Source of the DNA: a virus | Reading direction: 5' to 3' (one strand) | IMG/VR virus record: IMGVR_UViG_3300029448_000560 | Span: 1-20,574 of that record | Length of the DNA stretch: 20,574 nt | In this document: positions 14,007 through 20,574 of the stretch, in pieces | Layout: each line of letters starts with the position of its first letter | Numbering within the stretch: position 1 is the first letter of the stretch | Made by a program: the position numbers and the translations under genes | The notes under the pieces: model-generated | Told to the model about the DNA's origin: nothing | The model's input: the letters and a program-made list of their open reading frames with translations, nothing else | Databases searched by the model: none

Positions 14007-15694
14007 TATAGCGGTTCAGGTGTTCCTACGCCAGCAACTCCTGAAATGGGATCACCGTATCTATCAAACATGGGCTTTTGGATAGCAATTTCATACATAT
14101 AGGTTCTGTATAGATCGTCTTTCTCCTGTTTAGTGTATCGTCTTCCAGTATCTGGATTCACTTCAGGGAGCCTAGATATAATGTCATTAACAACTTGCTG
14201 ATTGTATTCGAACTTAGTTGGGTCGTCTTTTTCTGCGGTCCTAAGAGCATCTAACTCAAGTTGCTTTTGCTCGACGACGTTGCCAAGCAATCCAGCCTTG
14301 GACTGCTCCCTCATTGCAGGATCAGGATATGCCTTGCGTCTTTGTGCGTCGGTCAATCCGTCTTTACCTACAGAAGCCTGACCTCTTCGGACTTCATTGA
14401 AGTCTGGCTTGGCGGCAAGTCTAGCTTCACGATCCCTGGATGCTTGCTCAAAAGATCCACCTCCTGCTTGGCTAGGTGCTGCTCGGGAACTTGATCTGTC
14501 CTGCAAGAATGCATCACGGCTGTATCCAGTCTCGGGGTCAAACGTAGTGCCCATGCTTTGAGCCATTGCCTGACCTTGAGCTATTTCTTGCTCCGTAAGC
14601 GGACCCTGCTCTAGCCTTTTAAGGAAATTTGCTTGAGGGCTGTTCTCCTGTGCGGACTGCGGTATCGCACCGCGAGAAGCTATACTCTGGATGGCTCTTT
14701 GTTGAGCTGCCCTTTCTTCTTGCTTGCGCTGTCCTTCCATTGCATTGAACCTAGCTGCTGTGTTCGCATCCCCGTAAGCTACATTGCCTTCAGTATCAAT
14801 GAAAGGTTTCAGTCCTGGTGCTCGCTCTCCAGATATAAAGGGGTTGCCCTGCTCTGCTTGCTGGGCTTCTAGTCGATTCAAATCCTCCATGGATATCTCT
14901 TGCGTCTGAGTAGCCATTGGGTTTTCAGCCGTTGGAGCCCTTACTATGCCCATTGTCCCTGGGTCTCCGCCTTCCTCTAGTGGGGGAAGCGTGTATGCGC
15001 CCAGTGCTGTTCCTGGTGCAGCCATTTGCTCATCGGTGAATTGTTCACCTCTTGGAGCTAGTGCCTCTGCTGTGGTCTTAGGTGTTTCAAATGGAACTGG
15101 AGCCTGCTCGGGTATAGGAGCTTGGGCTACTGAAGCTGGAACTGTTGGAACTGTTGGAACTTCTGGAACTGTTGGAACTTCTGGAACTGTTGGAACTTCT
15201 GGAGCTGCTGGAGCTGCTGGAGCTACTGGGTCAGAAGGTAGATCCGCGGAGGGGTTTCTTTCGTATCCTAAAATACGTCCGTTTCTGGCTCTAATTGGCT
15301 TAAGGGGATTGAATCCCCTAGCAATAAGATCTTTTTCTTCGTCCGTCATTGCGCTTTGACCTGTGCCGCCTGAAGCCATTTCGTAACCCTCAGCTATTTT
15401 ACCGCTGAAATCAAACTGATTATCCAAGGCGTTTCCAACGGTGTATCCCGCTGTAAACGCTGCGGCTTTAGGCATACCAAGAACCGTTGCACCCCTGCTC
15501 AAAATAGGAACTGCGGTCTTTGCTCCAACAATGGCAGGAATTCCCAAGCTTGCTGCTGTCCCAGCAGTAAGATTTTCGTCCGCAAACTTTTCAACGGCTC
15601 CACGCTTGTCTACTTCACCTAGCAAAGCATCTTGGTTTCTCTGAGTTCTTAACTCGTTGGATCTTTGCCTTCTATTATTCCTTCTATCAGTCAT
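14006..15694 (-). CDS. Probable virion-associated protein with Pro-rich repeats, 562 aa
   Basis: The product begins MTDRRNNRRQRSNELRTQRN and is basic at first. Residues 40-90 form a Gly/Ala/Ile-rich, possibly membrane-interacting segment (TAASLGIPAIVGAKTAVPIL). Then comes a Pro/Val/Thr/Glu repeat (about 155-187), and a long low-complexity Gln/Ala/Glu-rich region of predicted disorder and helix. Large, low-complexity, partly hydrophobic phage proteins next to tail genes are often internal or ejected proteins, and I infer that here. Ribosome site upstream is weak; in the spliced transcript the upstream stop is only 7 nt away, so coupling could supply initiation. Family is not recognised. Confidence 0.65.
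   Translation of the reverse strand: MTDRRNNRRQRSNELRTQRNQDALLGEVDKRGAVEKFADENLTAGTAASLGIPAIVGAKTAVPILSRGATVLGMPKAAAFTAGYTVGNALDNQFDFSGKIAEGYEMASGGTGQSAMTDEEKDLIARGFNPLKPIRARNGRILGYERNPSADLPSDPVAPAAPAAPEVPTVPEVPTVPEVPTVPTVPASVAQAPIPEQAPVPFETPKTTAEALAPRGEQFTDEQMAAPGTALGAYTLPPLEEGGDPGTMGIVRAPTAENPMATQTQEISMEDLNRLEAQQAEQGNPFISGERAPGLKPFIDTEGNVAYGDANTAARFNAMEGQRKQEERAAQQRAIQSIASRGAIPQSAQENSPQANFLKRLEQGPLTEQEIAQGQAMAQSMGTTFDPETGYSRDAFLQDRSSSRAAPSQAGGGSFEQASRDREARLAAKPDFNEVRRGQASVGKDGLTDAQRRKAYPDPAMREQSKAGLLGNVVEQKQLELDALRTAEKDDPTKFEYNQQVVNDIISRLPEVNPDTGRRYTKQEKDDLYRTYMYEIAIQKPMFDRYGDPISGVAGVGTPEPL
15135..15228 (-). repeat. In-frame tandem repeat encoding Val-Pro-Thr/Glu units
   Basis: A 9-nt unit, arranged partly as an 18-nt higher-order period (GGAACTGTT then GGAACTTCT on the plus strand), recurs about ten times and ends in Ala-Pro units. 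It encodes PEVPTVPEVPTVP-type residues in the 562-residue protein. Period is a multiple of three, so copy changes keep the frame. It likely forms an extended linker. Confidence 0.85.
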
Positions 15695-15701
15695 TATTGC
15701 A

Positions 15702-15742
15702 TTATATCATATCAGTTGTGCTTGTGCAGTTCATAAATCCAA
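15702..15742 (-). other. Proposed short 3' exon of the 258-residue gene
   Basis: After splicing at TTGCCT (16113) to TTGGATTT (15742), the frame continues Phe-Gly-Phe-Met-Asn-Cys-Thr-Ser-Thr-Thr-Asp-Met-Ile and stops at TAA 15704-15702, giving about 268 residues in total. The stop context TAATGCAATAATG is nearly the same as TAAGTCAATAATG between the 449- and 247-residue genes, which supports this as the native gene end. Exact 3' splice base is uncertain by 3-6 nt. Confidence 0.6.
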
Positions 15743-16084
15743 CTACCGCGCATAGCAAGCCATCGTGGTTTTCGATGGTTTGGCGAGCCTTACGCCTCCC
15801 CAAAGCTTTCGCTCGGGGGAGGTTTCGTACGTCGCTCCAGCGGTTTGGCGCATTGTGTTATCGCTGCGGTTCTTTATCTGCAGCTTCTGCATGTTACCAT
15901 GCAGTTCAGACTATCTCTTCATCTTTCGATGCAGGGCGCTCGTGGGCAAATTACCGTCCGTTCTGGACTCGTCACCTAGTCGTTGCACCTTCTCGGCATT
16001 CCTGCCTGAGCTTGGCTCAGGATTGTCCCATTGGGAGTTCCCCTGAATTCACCCTGTATTGCCCTTTTAGGCAGTTGGATTTAT
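15733..16084 (-). repeat. 12-nt inverted repeat near the two intron ends
   Basis: ATAAATCCAACT at 16084-16073 (minus strand) is perfectly complementary to AGTTGGATTTAT at 15744-15733. The first copy is in the P1 loop just upstream of the guide sequence, and the second spans the proposed 3' splice junction. It could act as an extended P10-like pairing that aligns the 3' exon, or as a competing structure. Confidence 0.75.
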
Positions 16085-16112
16085 TAAACTGTCAAAGAAA
16101 ATTAGTATATAA
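15743..16112 (-). ncRNA. ORF-less group I self-splicing intron (subgroup IA-like)
   Basis: Positions 15705-16101 hold no leftward protein gene but a group I ribozyme core. P1 pairs exon TTGCCT (16118-16113) with guide GGGCAA (16064-16059), giving the conserved U.G at the 5' splice site. P3 is 16056-16050 with 15938-15932. P4 joins CAGG (16045) to CCTG (16018); P5 is TCCC/GGGA (16036-16026). The Q-type box TCCTGAGCCAAGC, R-type box GCAACGACTAG (15986-15976) and S-type box AAGAGATAGTCT (15919-15908) form P7. P8 is CATC-GAAA-GATG (15931-15920). P9 is a 7-bp stem with GTAA loop (15904-15887). An extra hairpin GTCC/GGAC between P7 and P3 strands suggests subgroup IA. The 5' end is well fixed; the 3' end (ωG at 15743, 15746 or 15749) is inferred from frame. 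No homing endonuclease inside. Confidence 0.9.
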
Positions 16113-16878
16113 AGGCAAAGAACCAAACATCGCATTCCTCAACCTGTCTTTTTACACCGTCTGGTACATCTTTTGTGCCCTTGTATTGTTGTATTATTGA
16201 ATGCGCATTGTCTCTTACCACTGGTTGGTATCCAGCCCACATCCATGCTACTATAGCAAGGTTCCACCTTTGATCGCATTCAGCTAATTTAACCAAGGAA
16301 GTGTCTTGATACCTTGCTAGGAATTCATCTATACCAGAGGATAATTGAGCCATGTCGGCGCTGGACGGAGTCCAAAAAAAACTTGGATCGGAGTCGCCTA
16401 AAATAAACCCACAAGTGTCTCCCCTACCATCATTTTCAAACGGCTTTGGGTTTCCGCAAAACATTCCCCTGGAGCCGTATAGATAGTAAGGAACTACATG
16501 AATGTGGAACCTGTATCTAGTGAATGCGCTTTTTAAATCCGAGTTAGCAAGCATGGTTCGAATACTTCCACCCTTGTGCTTGTAATAACCTCCCAGGTCT
16601 CCGAACCTCTTTGTCTTGTGCTTGTGATCTGGATTGGAGGTATCTATTGAATTCAATTTAGACGGATCGATATCATTCCATCGTATAATTCTTGTGCAAT
16701 AATGCATATACTTTTTAACTTTACTCGTTCCATCATGCCCCAGGGCTTCAACCCCAGGAAAGTTCGCTGGATTATTTTGCACTGTTGATTTAATGGATGT
16801 AGTCATTCTTGGAAGACCATCCACGAAAGGGACAGGAGCAAGTTTATCCGCTTTGCTGTTGGGGAACCAATTAGCCAT
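16102..16878 (-). CDS. Hypothetical structural-block protein interrupted by a group I intron, 258 aa unspliced
   Basis: The unspliced frame gives 258 residues from MANWFPNSKADKL to WFFAFIY, the last codons being read into the intron. The spliced product keeps residues 1-255 and gains about 13 residues from the 3' exon. The protein is soluble, with aromatic-rich segments (YRFHIHVVPYYLYGSRGMF around 123-141, FFWTPSSADMAQLSSGIDEF around 167-186) and DQRWNLAIVAWMWAGYQP near the C-terminus. No known family is recognised. Its start lies one nt after the stop of the 247-residue gene (TAAAATG), and it sits among virion-type genes, so a tail or head-tail role is possible. Unspliced RNA would leave a 407-nt gap before the next gene. 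Confidence 0.75.
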   Translation of the reverse strand: MANWFPNSKADKLAPVPFVDGLPRMTTSIKSTVQNNPANFPGVEALGHDGTSKVKKYMHYCTRIIRWNDIDPSKLNSIDTSNPDHKHKTKRFGDLGGYYKHKGGSIRTMLANSDLKSAFTRYRFHIHVVPYYLYGSRGMFCGNPKPFENDGRGDTCGFILGDSDPSFFWTPSSADMAQLSSGIDEFLARYQDTSLVKLAECDQRWNLAIVAWMWAGYQPVVRDNAHSIIQQYKGTKDVPDGVKRQVEECDVWFFAFIY

Positions 16879-16879
16879 T

Positions 16880-17623
16880 TTAAGAACCTGTTACCGCCTT
16901 CATTTGAGATACATCCACTGTAACATTGTATAGTTTATCATTAATGGTAGCAATGAATTGTTTTGATCCAGGGCGCGTATTAATTCGGTTTGCATCTAAA
17001 TCCGTTCCAACGTCTTGTCCAAATGAAAAGTTTCCTCCTATTAGTTGATTAACTCTTACAATAAAACTACTACCCTTTTTAGTAACATTAATAGTTCCGA
17101 GCATTTGATATCGCGTTTCCTTAGAGTCTGTTTGCCTTGCTACGTGACCTACTCCGAATTGATCTGGCTCATTGGATTTAATAATTCTTATATTCTTGTT
17201 GCCTATTAAACTGAATGTAAAATTTTGTTTACTCAATTCTACCTCAGCGTATACTTTTGCCATGCCGTCTTCAGTAAAAGGAACGCTAAAGTTTTTATCT
17301 GAAAATGAAATAACCTGTCCAAACATTTCTGCCTGTCCTCCGTTCACGGTTATTCGCAGGGTTCCAGATCTAACAAATTGTCCATCTGGATCATCATCTG
17401 AAACAAATTCTGTATCATTTCGAATACTTATAGCAAAGGGATGGGTGGTTTCAGTATTTGCATCTCCTCCTTCTTCTCCTATCGAAGAAAGGTCACTGCC
17501 TCCAGTGCTGTATGCAGGAGCATGTCCGTGAGGCGTCCCATGTATTTCGTAGTCCTGCAAAAAGTTATCAACGAGGGAACTCGTTTTAGGACCAACCCTG
17601 GATTTATATTTTTTTATTTCCAT
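16880..17623 (-). CDS. Beta-rich hypothetical, probably structural, 247 aa
   Basis: The N-terminus is MEIKKYKSRVGPKTSSLVDN, followed by a Gly/His/Ser stretch (HGTPHGHAPAYSTGGSDLSS, about 28-47) that looks like a flexible linker. The remainder alternates polar and hydrophobic residues (FAISIRNDTEF, GTLRITVNGGQAEMF, AKVYAEVELSKQNFTFSLIG, SSFIVRVNQLIGGNF), predicting a mostly beta fold typical of tail or fibre components. No catalytic motif or membrane segment is evident. It is separated by 7 nt from the upstream 449-residue gene and by 1 nt from the next gene. Tail protein is an inference from fold and position only. Confidence 0.7.
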   Translation of the reverse strand: MEIKKYKSRVGPKTSSLVDNFLQDYEIHGTPHGHAPAYSTGGSDLSSIGEEGGDANTETTHPFAISIRNDTEFVSDDDPDGQFVRSGTLRITVNGGQAEMFGQVISFSDKNFSVPFTEDGMAKVYAEVELSKQNFTFSLIGNKNIRIIKSNEPDQFGVGHVARQTDSKETRYQMLGTINVTKKGSSFIVRVNQLIGGNFSFGQDVGTDLDANRINTRPGSKQFIATINDKLYNVTVDVSQMKAVTGS

Positions 17624-17630
17624 TATTGAC

Positions 17631-18980
17631 TTATGCTACGGTAACGGTTGTTACTTCGTAATACTTAGTCCCGTCCAGAGCAGTTAAGATTAATCTAGAA
17701 TCCTGACTAATTATTCCTGTTTCATTATAACCTGCCGATGAAGTTGCTCCCGACCCAATGCATGAAGAAGTTTCACTGGCATTTCCAAAGTCACTAACAA
17801 TTCCATTGTCTACCAGTCTTGGGCTTTCAAATGAAGTATAATCAACTCTTCCAGATGATTCAGTTGTTAACAAATGACAACCGTTGTAGTTCTGTACTCT
17901 GGCGGTATTAGAAATGCTTTGATTAAATCCAGTTCTCGTTCTAGTATGATTTCCGCTTGGACTAACAAACTTAACGGTGTTGCCAGCTGAATTTCTTGAA
18001 GAGCTTTGAATAAAAGTTACTGAGCACGACACCTGACCTAAGTCATAAGCTGGAACAAACGTCCCAGGAGGAGACGTTGTCATTTCTACCTTGATGTTCA
18101 CTGGAACCTGTTTCTGCCTAGGGGGGACTACCTCCACGACGGAAATTGTTCCAAAAATAACAGTTTTTTCTGTGCAGTTAACAGTTCCAACTACATCAAC
18201 TTCTGCTACATCCTTGTATTCCTGAGTTATTCCCGTAACTGTGGTGCCTCCGTCGGAGGCGTTTTGCAGGGCGGTTTTTGTAAATGTAATGAACCCATTC
18301 TTTGATTCTTCTTTACTGGCAATGAGAACTCCTGCAGGAGTGCTTCCAAGAGTAGTTGCAGTTCCGTAAGAAACATGAGTAACTTGTTTTACATTACCGA
18401 ACTCTCTGGGCCCTTGCTCAACAGTTTCGGATATCAGTCCAGTGGCAACAAACTTTTCAGTCACCTTCCTGAATGCATCCGTGTCATCTATCTCAAACGA
18501 AGCAAGCTGCAGGGTTTGTGCGGTCTCGGAGTTAATTTGATGAGATATTGCATCAGAAGCTGAACCGATTGTTTTTGAATACGCAGTGCCAGCTGCAGCA
18601 ATTGATTCCCTCGTTACGGATCTAAGTCCATTGGGCTCTATGGATATTGTGTCGTCCTTTGTTTGGACAAAGGAAGAACTAAGAGTCTCGTAAACAAAAG
18701 TGACTAGGTATTCATTACCTTGCTGCTGCGAAGTCGCTTGAACCAAGCGCATATCGCTGTAGGTTTCTCCTGACCTTGCGCTAGCGCCATCCGTGCTGAA
18801 CTCGGCGTTCTGAAGAGAGCCGTAGTCCGCAAATATTCTACCCTTGTTGTCGTTATACCAATCCTCTCTAGGATTGGTGCTCTGAAGATTGAATGTAAGT
18901 CTGAACCTACTGTTTTGCAGTTTCTCTACAGAAGGACTGCTAACAAGCCTGAGCCGACTAGTCCTGTGAGAAATTGACAT
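17631..18980 (-). CDS. Beta-rich structural protein, probably tail-associated, 449 aa
   Basis: The start is ATG 5 nt after the stop of the H1-like gene. The protein is Ser/Thr/Val-rich with long alternating strands. Notable segments are YLVTFVYETLSSSFVQTKDD (about 92-111), ISIEPNGLRSVTRESIAAAG (about 112-131), and a late Ser/Gly/Thr-rich part (SSGRVDYTSFESPRLVDNGI). The pattern SSFVQ-x-KDD-x-x-S-x-x-x-NGLR-x-V-x-R recalls a structural protein of uncultured marine phages; I cannot confirm it. The shape of the sequence suits a tail-fibre, baseplate or capsid-decoration protein. No enzymatic motif was found. Confidence 0.7.
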   Translation of the reverse strand: MSISHRTSRLRLVSSPSVEKLQNSRFRLTFNLQSTNPREDWYNDNKGRIFADYGSLQNAEFSTDGASARSGETYSDMRLVQATSQQQGNEYLVTFVYETLSSSFVQTKDDTISIEPNGLRSVTRESIAAAGTAYSKTIGSASDAISHQINSETAQTLQLASFEIDDTDAFRKVTEKFVATGLISETVEQGPREFGNVKQVTHVSYGTATTLGSTPAGVLIASKEESKNGFITFTKTALQNASDGGTTVTGITQEYKDVAEVDVVGTVNCTEKTVIFGTISVVEVVPPRQKQVPVNIKVEMTTSPPGTFVPAYDLGQVSCSVTFIQSSSRNSAGNTVKFVSPSGNHTRTRTGFNQSISNTARVQNYNGCHLLTTESSGRVDYTSFESPRLVDNGIVSDFGNASETSSCIGSGATSSAGYNETGIISQDSRLILTALDGTKYYEVTTVTVA

Positions 18981-18985
18981 TTAGC

Positions 18986-19558
18986 TTACTTTTTCTTGCT
19001 TTTTAGATACTTTCTGTAAGCGGCAGCATCCCTTCCTCTGAGTCTATTTTTTTGAGCTGTAGTCATTTTGTCAAACCTGGATCCAGCTGAACTTGCACCT
19101 CTGGGCGCTGCTTTCTTTACCGCCTTCTTTATTGCCTTTTTTGCTGCCTTTGGTGCTGGCTTTGGTGTTTTTACTCCGAACTTAATTGGAGCCTTCCCTG
19201 GCTTTGCTGGTGCTGGTTTTGGTGCTGGCTTTGCGGCTGCTGCCTTCTTTTTGCTTTTGCTACTAACTGCCTTTGCACCTGCGGCTACAGTTCCGACAGC
19301 AGCGCCTCCACCAATAACCTTGGCTCCTGTTTTTTGGACAGCTCCTTTACCGATAAAGCCTCGCCGACCAGGTCTTGTGTAAGAACCCCTTGCGGTTCTT
19401 TTTAATCCTGGTGTAACTGCGTATCCTACGCCCTCGGCGGTTTTCTTGGCTGCACCAATAACTTTTTTGCCAGCCTTTGTTTTGGCTGCCTTTTTTGCTC
19501 CTGACTTAGCAGCTTTTAGGGCAGCTTTACCGCCACGAATTAATAGTCCAATGTTCAT
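18986..19558 (-). CDS. Histone H1-like Lys/Ala/Pro-rich basic protein, 190 aa
   Basis: The product has 41 lysines by my count, with repeated AAKK/AVKK and PAPK units: KAALKAAKSGAKKAAKTKAG near the start, PKPAPKPAPAKPGK (about 114-127) and KAAKKAIKKAVKKAAPRG (about 137-154). A Gly/Arg patch (TRPGRRGFIGKGAV) lies between. The composition is that of eukaryotic H1 tails and bacterial H1-like proteins, which bind DNA nonspecifically. Encoded within the virion gene block, it might condense DNA inside the capsid or be injected to act on the host nucleoid. No globular domain is visible; low complexity makes homology unsafe. The start overlaps the previous stop (ATGA). Confidence 0.8.
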   Translation of the reverse strand: MNIGLLIRGGKAALKAAKSGAKKAAKTKAGKKVIGAAKKTAEGVGYAVTPGLKRTARGSYTRPGRRGFIGKGAVQKTGAKVIGGGAAVGTVAAGAKAVSSKSKKKAAAAKPAPKPAPAKPGKAPIKFGVKTPKPAPKAAKKAIKKAVKKAAPRGASSAGSRFDKMTTAQKNRLRGRDAAAYRKYLKSKKK

Positions 19559-19788
19559 ACTTGATTATTTGTTTGTTGATTAAGGTTTCCCATTTCATAT
19601 AGACCTGGGGTTGGATTCATTATACCAAAAGAATTTCGTAGCAATTCCTCTGTAGTTTTGTCCTTGTATTTCAGCATCTCCTTTGGAACTTCGTATACGC
19701 CGTCTACAAGCTCAGGGTCAGCCTTTGGAGCCTTCTGTATTCTTTTTGGTGCAGATTTAGAAGCATTTGCTATCGAAGAGGGGATCAT
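19555..19788 (-). CDS. Small hypothetical protein of the virion block, 77 aa
   Basis: The first 25 residues are basic and Ser/Ala/Pro-rich (MIPSSIANASKSAPKRIQKA). The rest reads YEVPKEMLKYKDKTTEELLR and a Gly/Asn/Gln-rich tail (MNPTPGLYEMGNLNQQTNNQ). It overlaps the 49-residue gene by one nt (TAATG) and the H1-like gene by four (ATGA), so it is embedded in a translationally coupled string of small genes. No family recognised. Confidence 0.65.
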   Translation of the reverse strand: MIPSSIANASKSAPKRIQKAPKADPELVDGVYEVPKEMLKYKDKTTEELLRNSFGIMNPTPGLYEMGNLNQQTNNQV

Positions 19789-19937
19789 TACTTTAATATT
19801 TTTCTAGTGAAGTAATCCTTAGCAATCTTACGAAGCGTCTTCTGATCAGGCAGCTGACCACCGTATTTCTTATCTACTACGTTTCCGAATACCTTGCTAA
19901 CAGTGTTAACAACTTTCTTTGCAGCTGCTGCCTTCAT
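19788..19937 (-). CDS. Small basic protein, 49 aa
   Basis: The frame runs from ATG 19937 to TAA 19790-19788 and encodes a 49-residue basic protein, MKAAAAKKVVNTVSKVFGNV, continuing to DYFTRKILK. The start overlaps the previous stop (ATGA) and the stop overlaps the next start (TAATG), strong support for such a small gene. It has an amphipathic Ala/Lys/Val N-terminal helix. Function unknown; composition suggests nucleic-acid or membrane contact. Confidence 0.65.
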   Translation of the reverse strand: MKAAAAKKVVNTVSKVFGNVVDKKYGGQLPDQKTLRKIAKDYFTRKILK

Positions 19938-20113
19938 TTTAGATTTTGCCTAGCAAAATACTGCCGAGCGGAGTCATTCATTCTCTCCAGAGGATTGCCT
20001 GGTTTAAGCACCTTTTGAGCTTCCCCTCTTCGTCTTTGTCCTGGGGATTTCATCATATTTTTTATCCCCTTGGCAGCCTTACCAGCCGCCTTCATCATCA
20101 TTCCGTATGCCAT
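19934..20113 (-). CDS. Small basic protein, 59 aa
   Basis: The frame starts at ATG 20113 (MAYGMMMKAAGKAAKGIKNM) and ends RQNLK, with the stop overlapping the next ATG. It is rich in Met, Lys, Arg and Gly, with a basic PGQRRRGEAQKVLKPG segment in the centre. Like its neighbours it looks DNA-contacting. No family recognised. Only 26 nt separate it from the gene upstream. Confidence 0.65.
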   Translation of the reverse strand: MAYGMMMKAAGKAAKGIKNMMKSPGQRRRGEAQKVLKPGNPLERMNDSARQYFARQNLK

Positions 20114-20139
20114 AATTATTTATATTGTTGTAGTTATTG

Positions 20140-20376
20140 TTAGCACTTCCAACGCCTCAAGGCTAGTGCTTTTCTTGTTGGTCTTCCTTTTGAGTCCTTC
20201 ATTGGACCTTTTACGCCAGACATTCTAGCACAAAAACTTCGTCTACGGGCTGCTCTTTTACCCTTCGGGCTTTTCTCGGTTACTGGAGCCTTTAGGTTCG
20301 CGCCTGTCTTGCGCTTGAAATAAGCGCGACCAGCAGCCGTCAACCCTCCTTTTTTACTTTTGTGCTCTTTACGCAT
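20140..20376 (-). CDS. Small Arg/Lys-rich phage protein (DUF6321-like), 78 aa
   Basis: The sequence KKGGLTAAGRAYFKRKTGAN, then KSPKGKRAARRRSFCARMSG and a C-terminal RPTRKALALRRWKC matches, from memory, a small basic protein common in marine myoviruses and other tailed phages and catalogued as DUF6321. Two cysteines (in FCARM and at the last residue) are conserved in the copies I remember. Role unknown; the charge and location within virion genes suggest DNA condensation or packaging. Its start lies 3 nt after the stop of the partial gene to the right. Confidence 0.85.
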   Translation of the reverse strand: MRKEHKSKKGGLTAAGRAYFKRKTGANLKAPVTEKSPKGKRAARRRSFCARMSGVKGPMKDSKGRPTRKALALRRWKC

Positions 20377-20379
20377 TAT

Positions 20380-20574
20380 TTAGGTTCGACTCGATAAGTA
20401 CTTCTCAAAATATCTTAACTTAGCATCGTGCTGTAATATCAGTTTCATTTGGCTTTCAATTCTGAGTTGATGAATGTCTAGAATCTTTTTTTGTTCACGA
20501 ATATCCTTAGATAATAGATAGAATGATAGAACTATTGCTGCGCATAGGACAATATTAATAACTATTCTACGAAT
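20380..20574 (-). CDS. Partial membrane-anchored coiled-coil protein
   Basis: The frame enters from the right edge, so the true start is outside. The visible 64 residues are a hydrophobic segment (IVINIVLCAAIVLSFYLL, long enough for one membrane span) followed by a charged helical part (SKDIREQKKILDIHQLRIES and on), ending in LSSRT. One N-terminal span plus a coiled coil is the layout of inner-membrane spanins (Rz-type) and of some holin or tail-chaperone proteins; none can be chosen from this fragment. The next gene starts 3 nt after its stop. Confidence 0.6.
   Translation of the reverse strand: MRRIVINIVLCAAIVLSFYLLSKDIREQKKILDIHQLRIESQMKLILQHDAKLRYFEKYLSSRT

Noticed and set aside
14946-15359. 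Plus-strand 137-codon frame rich in Gly, Thr and Val
   Set aside because: It is the antisense reading of the Pro-repeat region of the 562-residue gene; the repeat keeps the opposite strand open.
15781-15860. Strong hairpin CCTCCCC...GGGGAGG near the 3' end of the intron, considered as a terminator
   Set aside because: No T run follows on the minus strand. It fits better as a peripheral stem after P9 of the intron.
15697-16200. Plus-strand 167-codon frame across the gap between the two leftward genes
   Set aside because: It is antisense to the group I intron and the end of the 258-residue gene, has a Ser/Cys/Leu-rich composition without domains, and lacks a ribosome site.
19068-19382. Plus-strand 104-codon Phe/Ala-rich frame resembling a membrane protein
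   Set aside because: It is antisense to the Lys-rich H1-like gene; Lys codons read backwards give Phe/Leu, creating a false hydrophobic protein.
1-20574. Diversity-generating retroelement, toxin-antitoxin module, CRISPR array, tRNA or integration site
   Set aside because: No reverse transcriptase, template/variable repeat pair, direct-repeat array, cloverleaf or integrase was seen on either strand.

Overview
The window looks like part of the genome of a lytic-type tailed bacteriophage, probably an uncultured marine one. It has tightly packed ATGA-overlapping small genes, a DnaB-type helicase, an ERF-type annealing protein, an endonuclease VII-like nuclease and virion-type genes on the opposite strand. 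I see no bacterial housekeeping gene, rRNA, tRNA, integrase, insertion sequence or CRISPR array. Host and phage genus cannot be read from this piece; terminase, major capsid and DNA polymerase genes are not in it.

Layout. Positions 1-517 hold the end of a rightward gene closed by a terminator (524-556). Positions 619-4281 form a rightward run of 14 very small, mostly overlapping genes of unknown function, ending in a 25-residue membrane micro-ORF and a strong terminator (4290-4333). The run includes a recent tandem gene duplication (1100-1396 and 2174-2476). Positions 4337-8602 carry the nucleic-acid metabolism set: two consecutive PD-(D/E)XK-like proteins, several unknowns, a DUF5664-type nucleotide hydrolase domain protein, an endonuclease VII-like protein, an ERF-type recombinase and a small acidic-tailed presumed ssDNA-binding protein, then a GNRA-loop terminator (8624-8654). 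Positions 8672-10197 hold the DnaB-like helicase and a small lysine-rich protein, closed by a terminator at 10251-10288.

From 10287 to the right edge everything is leftward and looks structural. In transcription order (right to left) it contains a membrane-anchored coiled-coil protein (partial), a series of small basic proteins, a histone H1-like Lys/Ala/Pro protein, three beta-rich or unknown proteins (449, 247 and 258 residues), and two large proteins (562 and 1239 residues) that look like internal or ejected virion proteins. The two transcription directions converge near 10.2-10.3 kb.

The most striking element is a roughly 370-nt, ORF-less group I self-splicing intron on the minus strand (about 16112 to 15743). 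It interrupts the last codons of the 258-residue gene. P1 with the U.G splice-site pair, P3, P4, P5, P7, P8 and P9 can all be paired by eye. Splicing would replace the last three residues with about a dozen new ones and bring the stop codon to 7 nt from the start of the 562-residue gene, so splicing may couple translation of the two genes.
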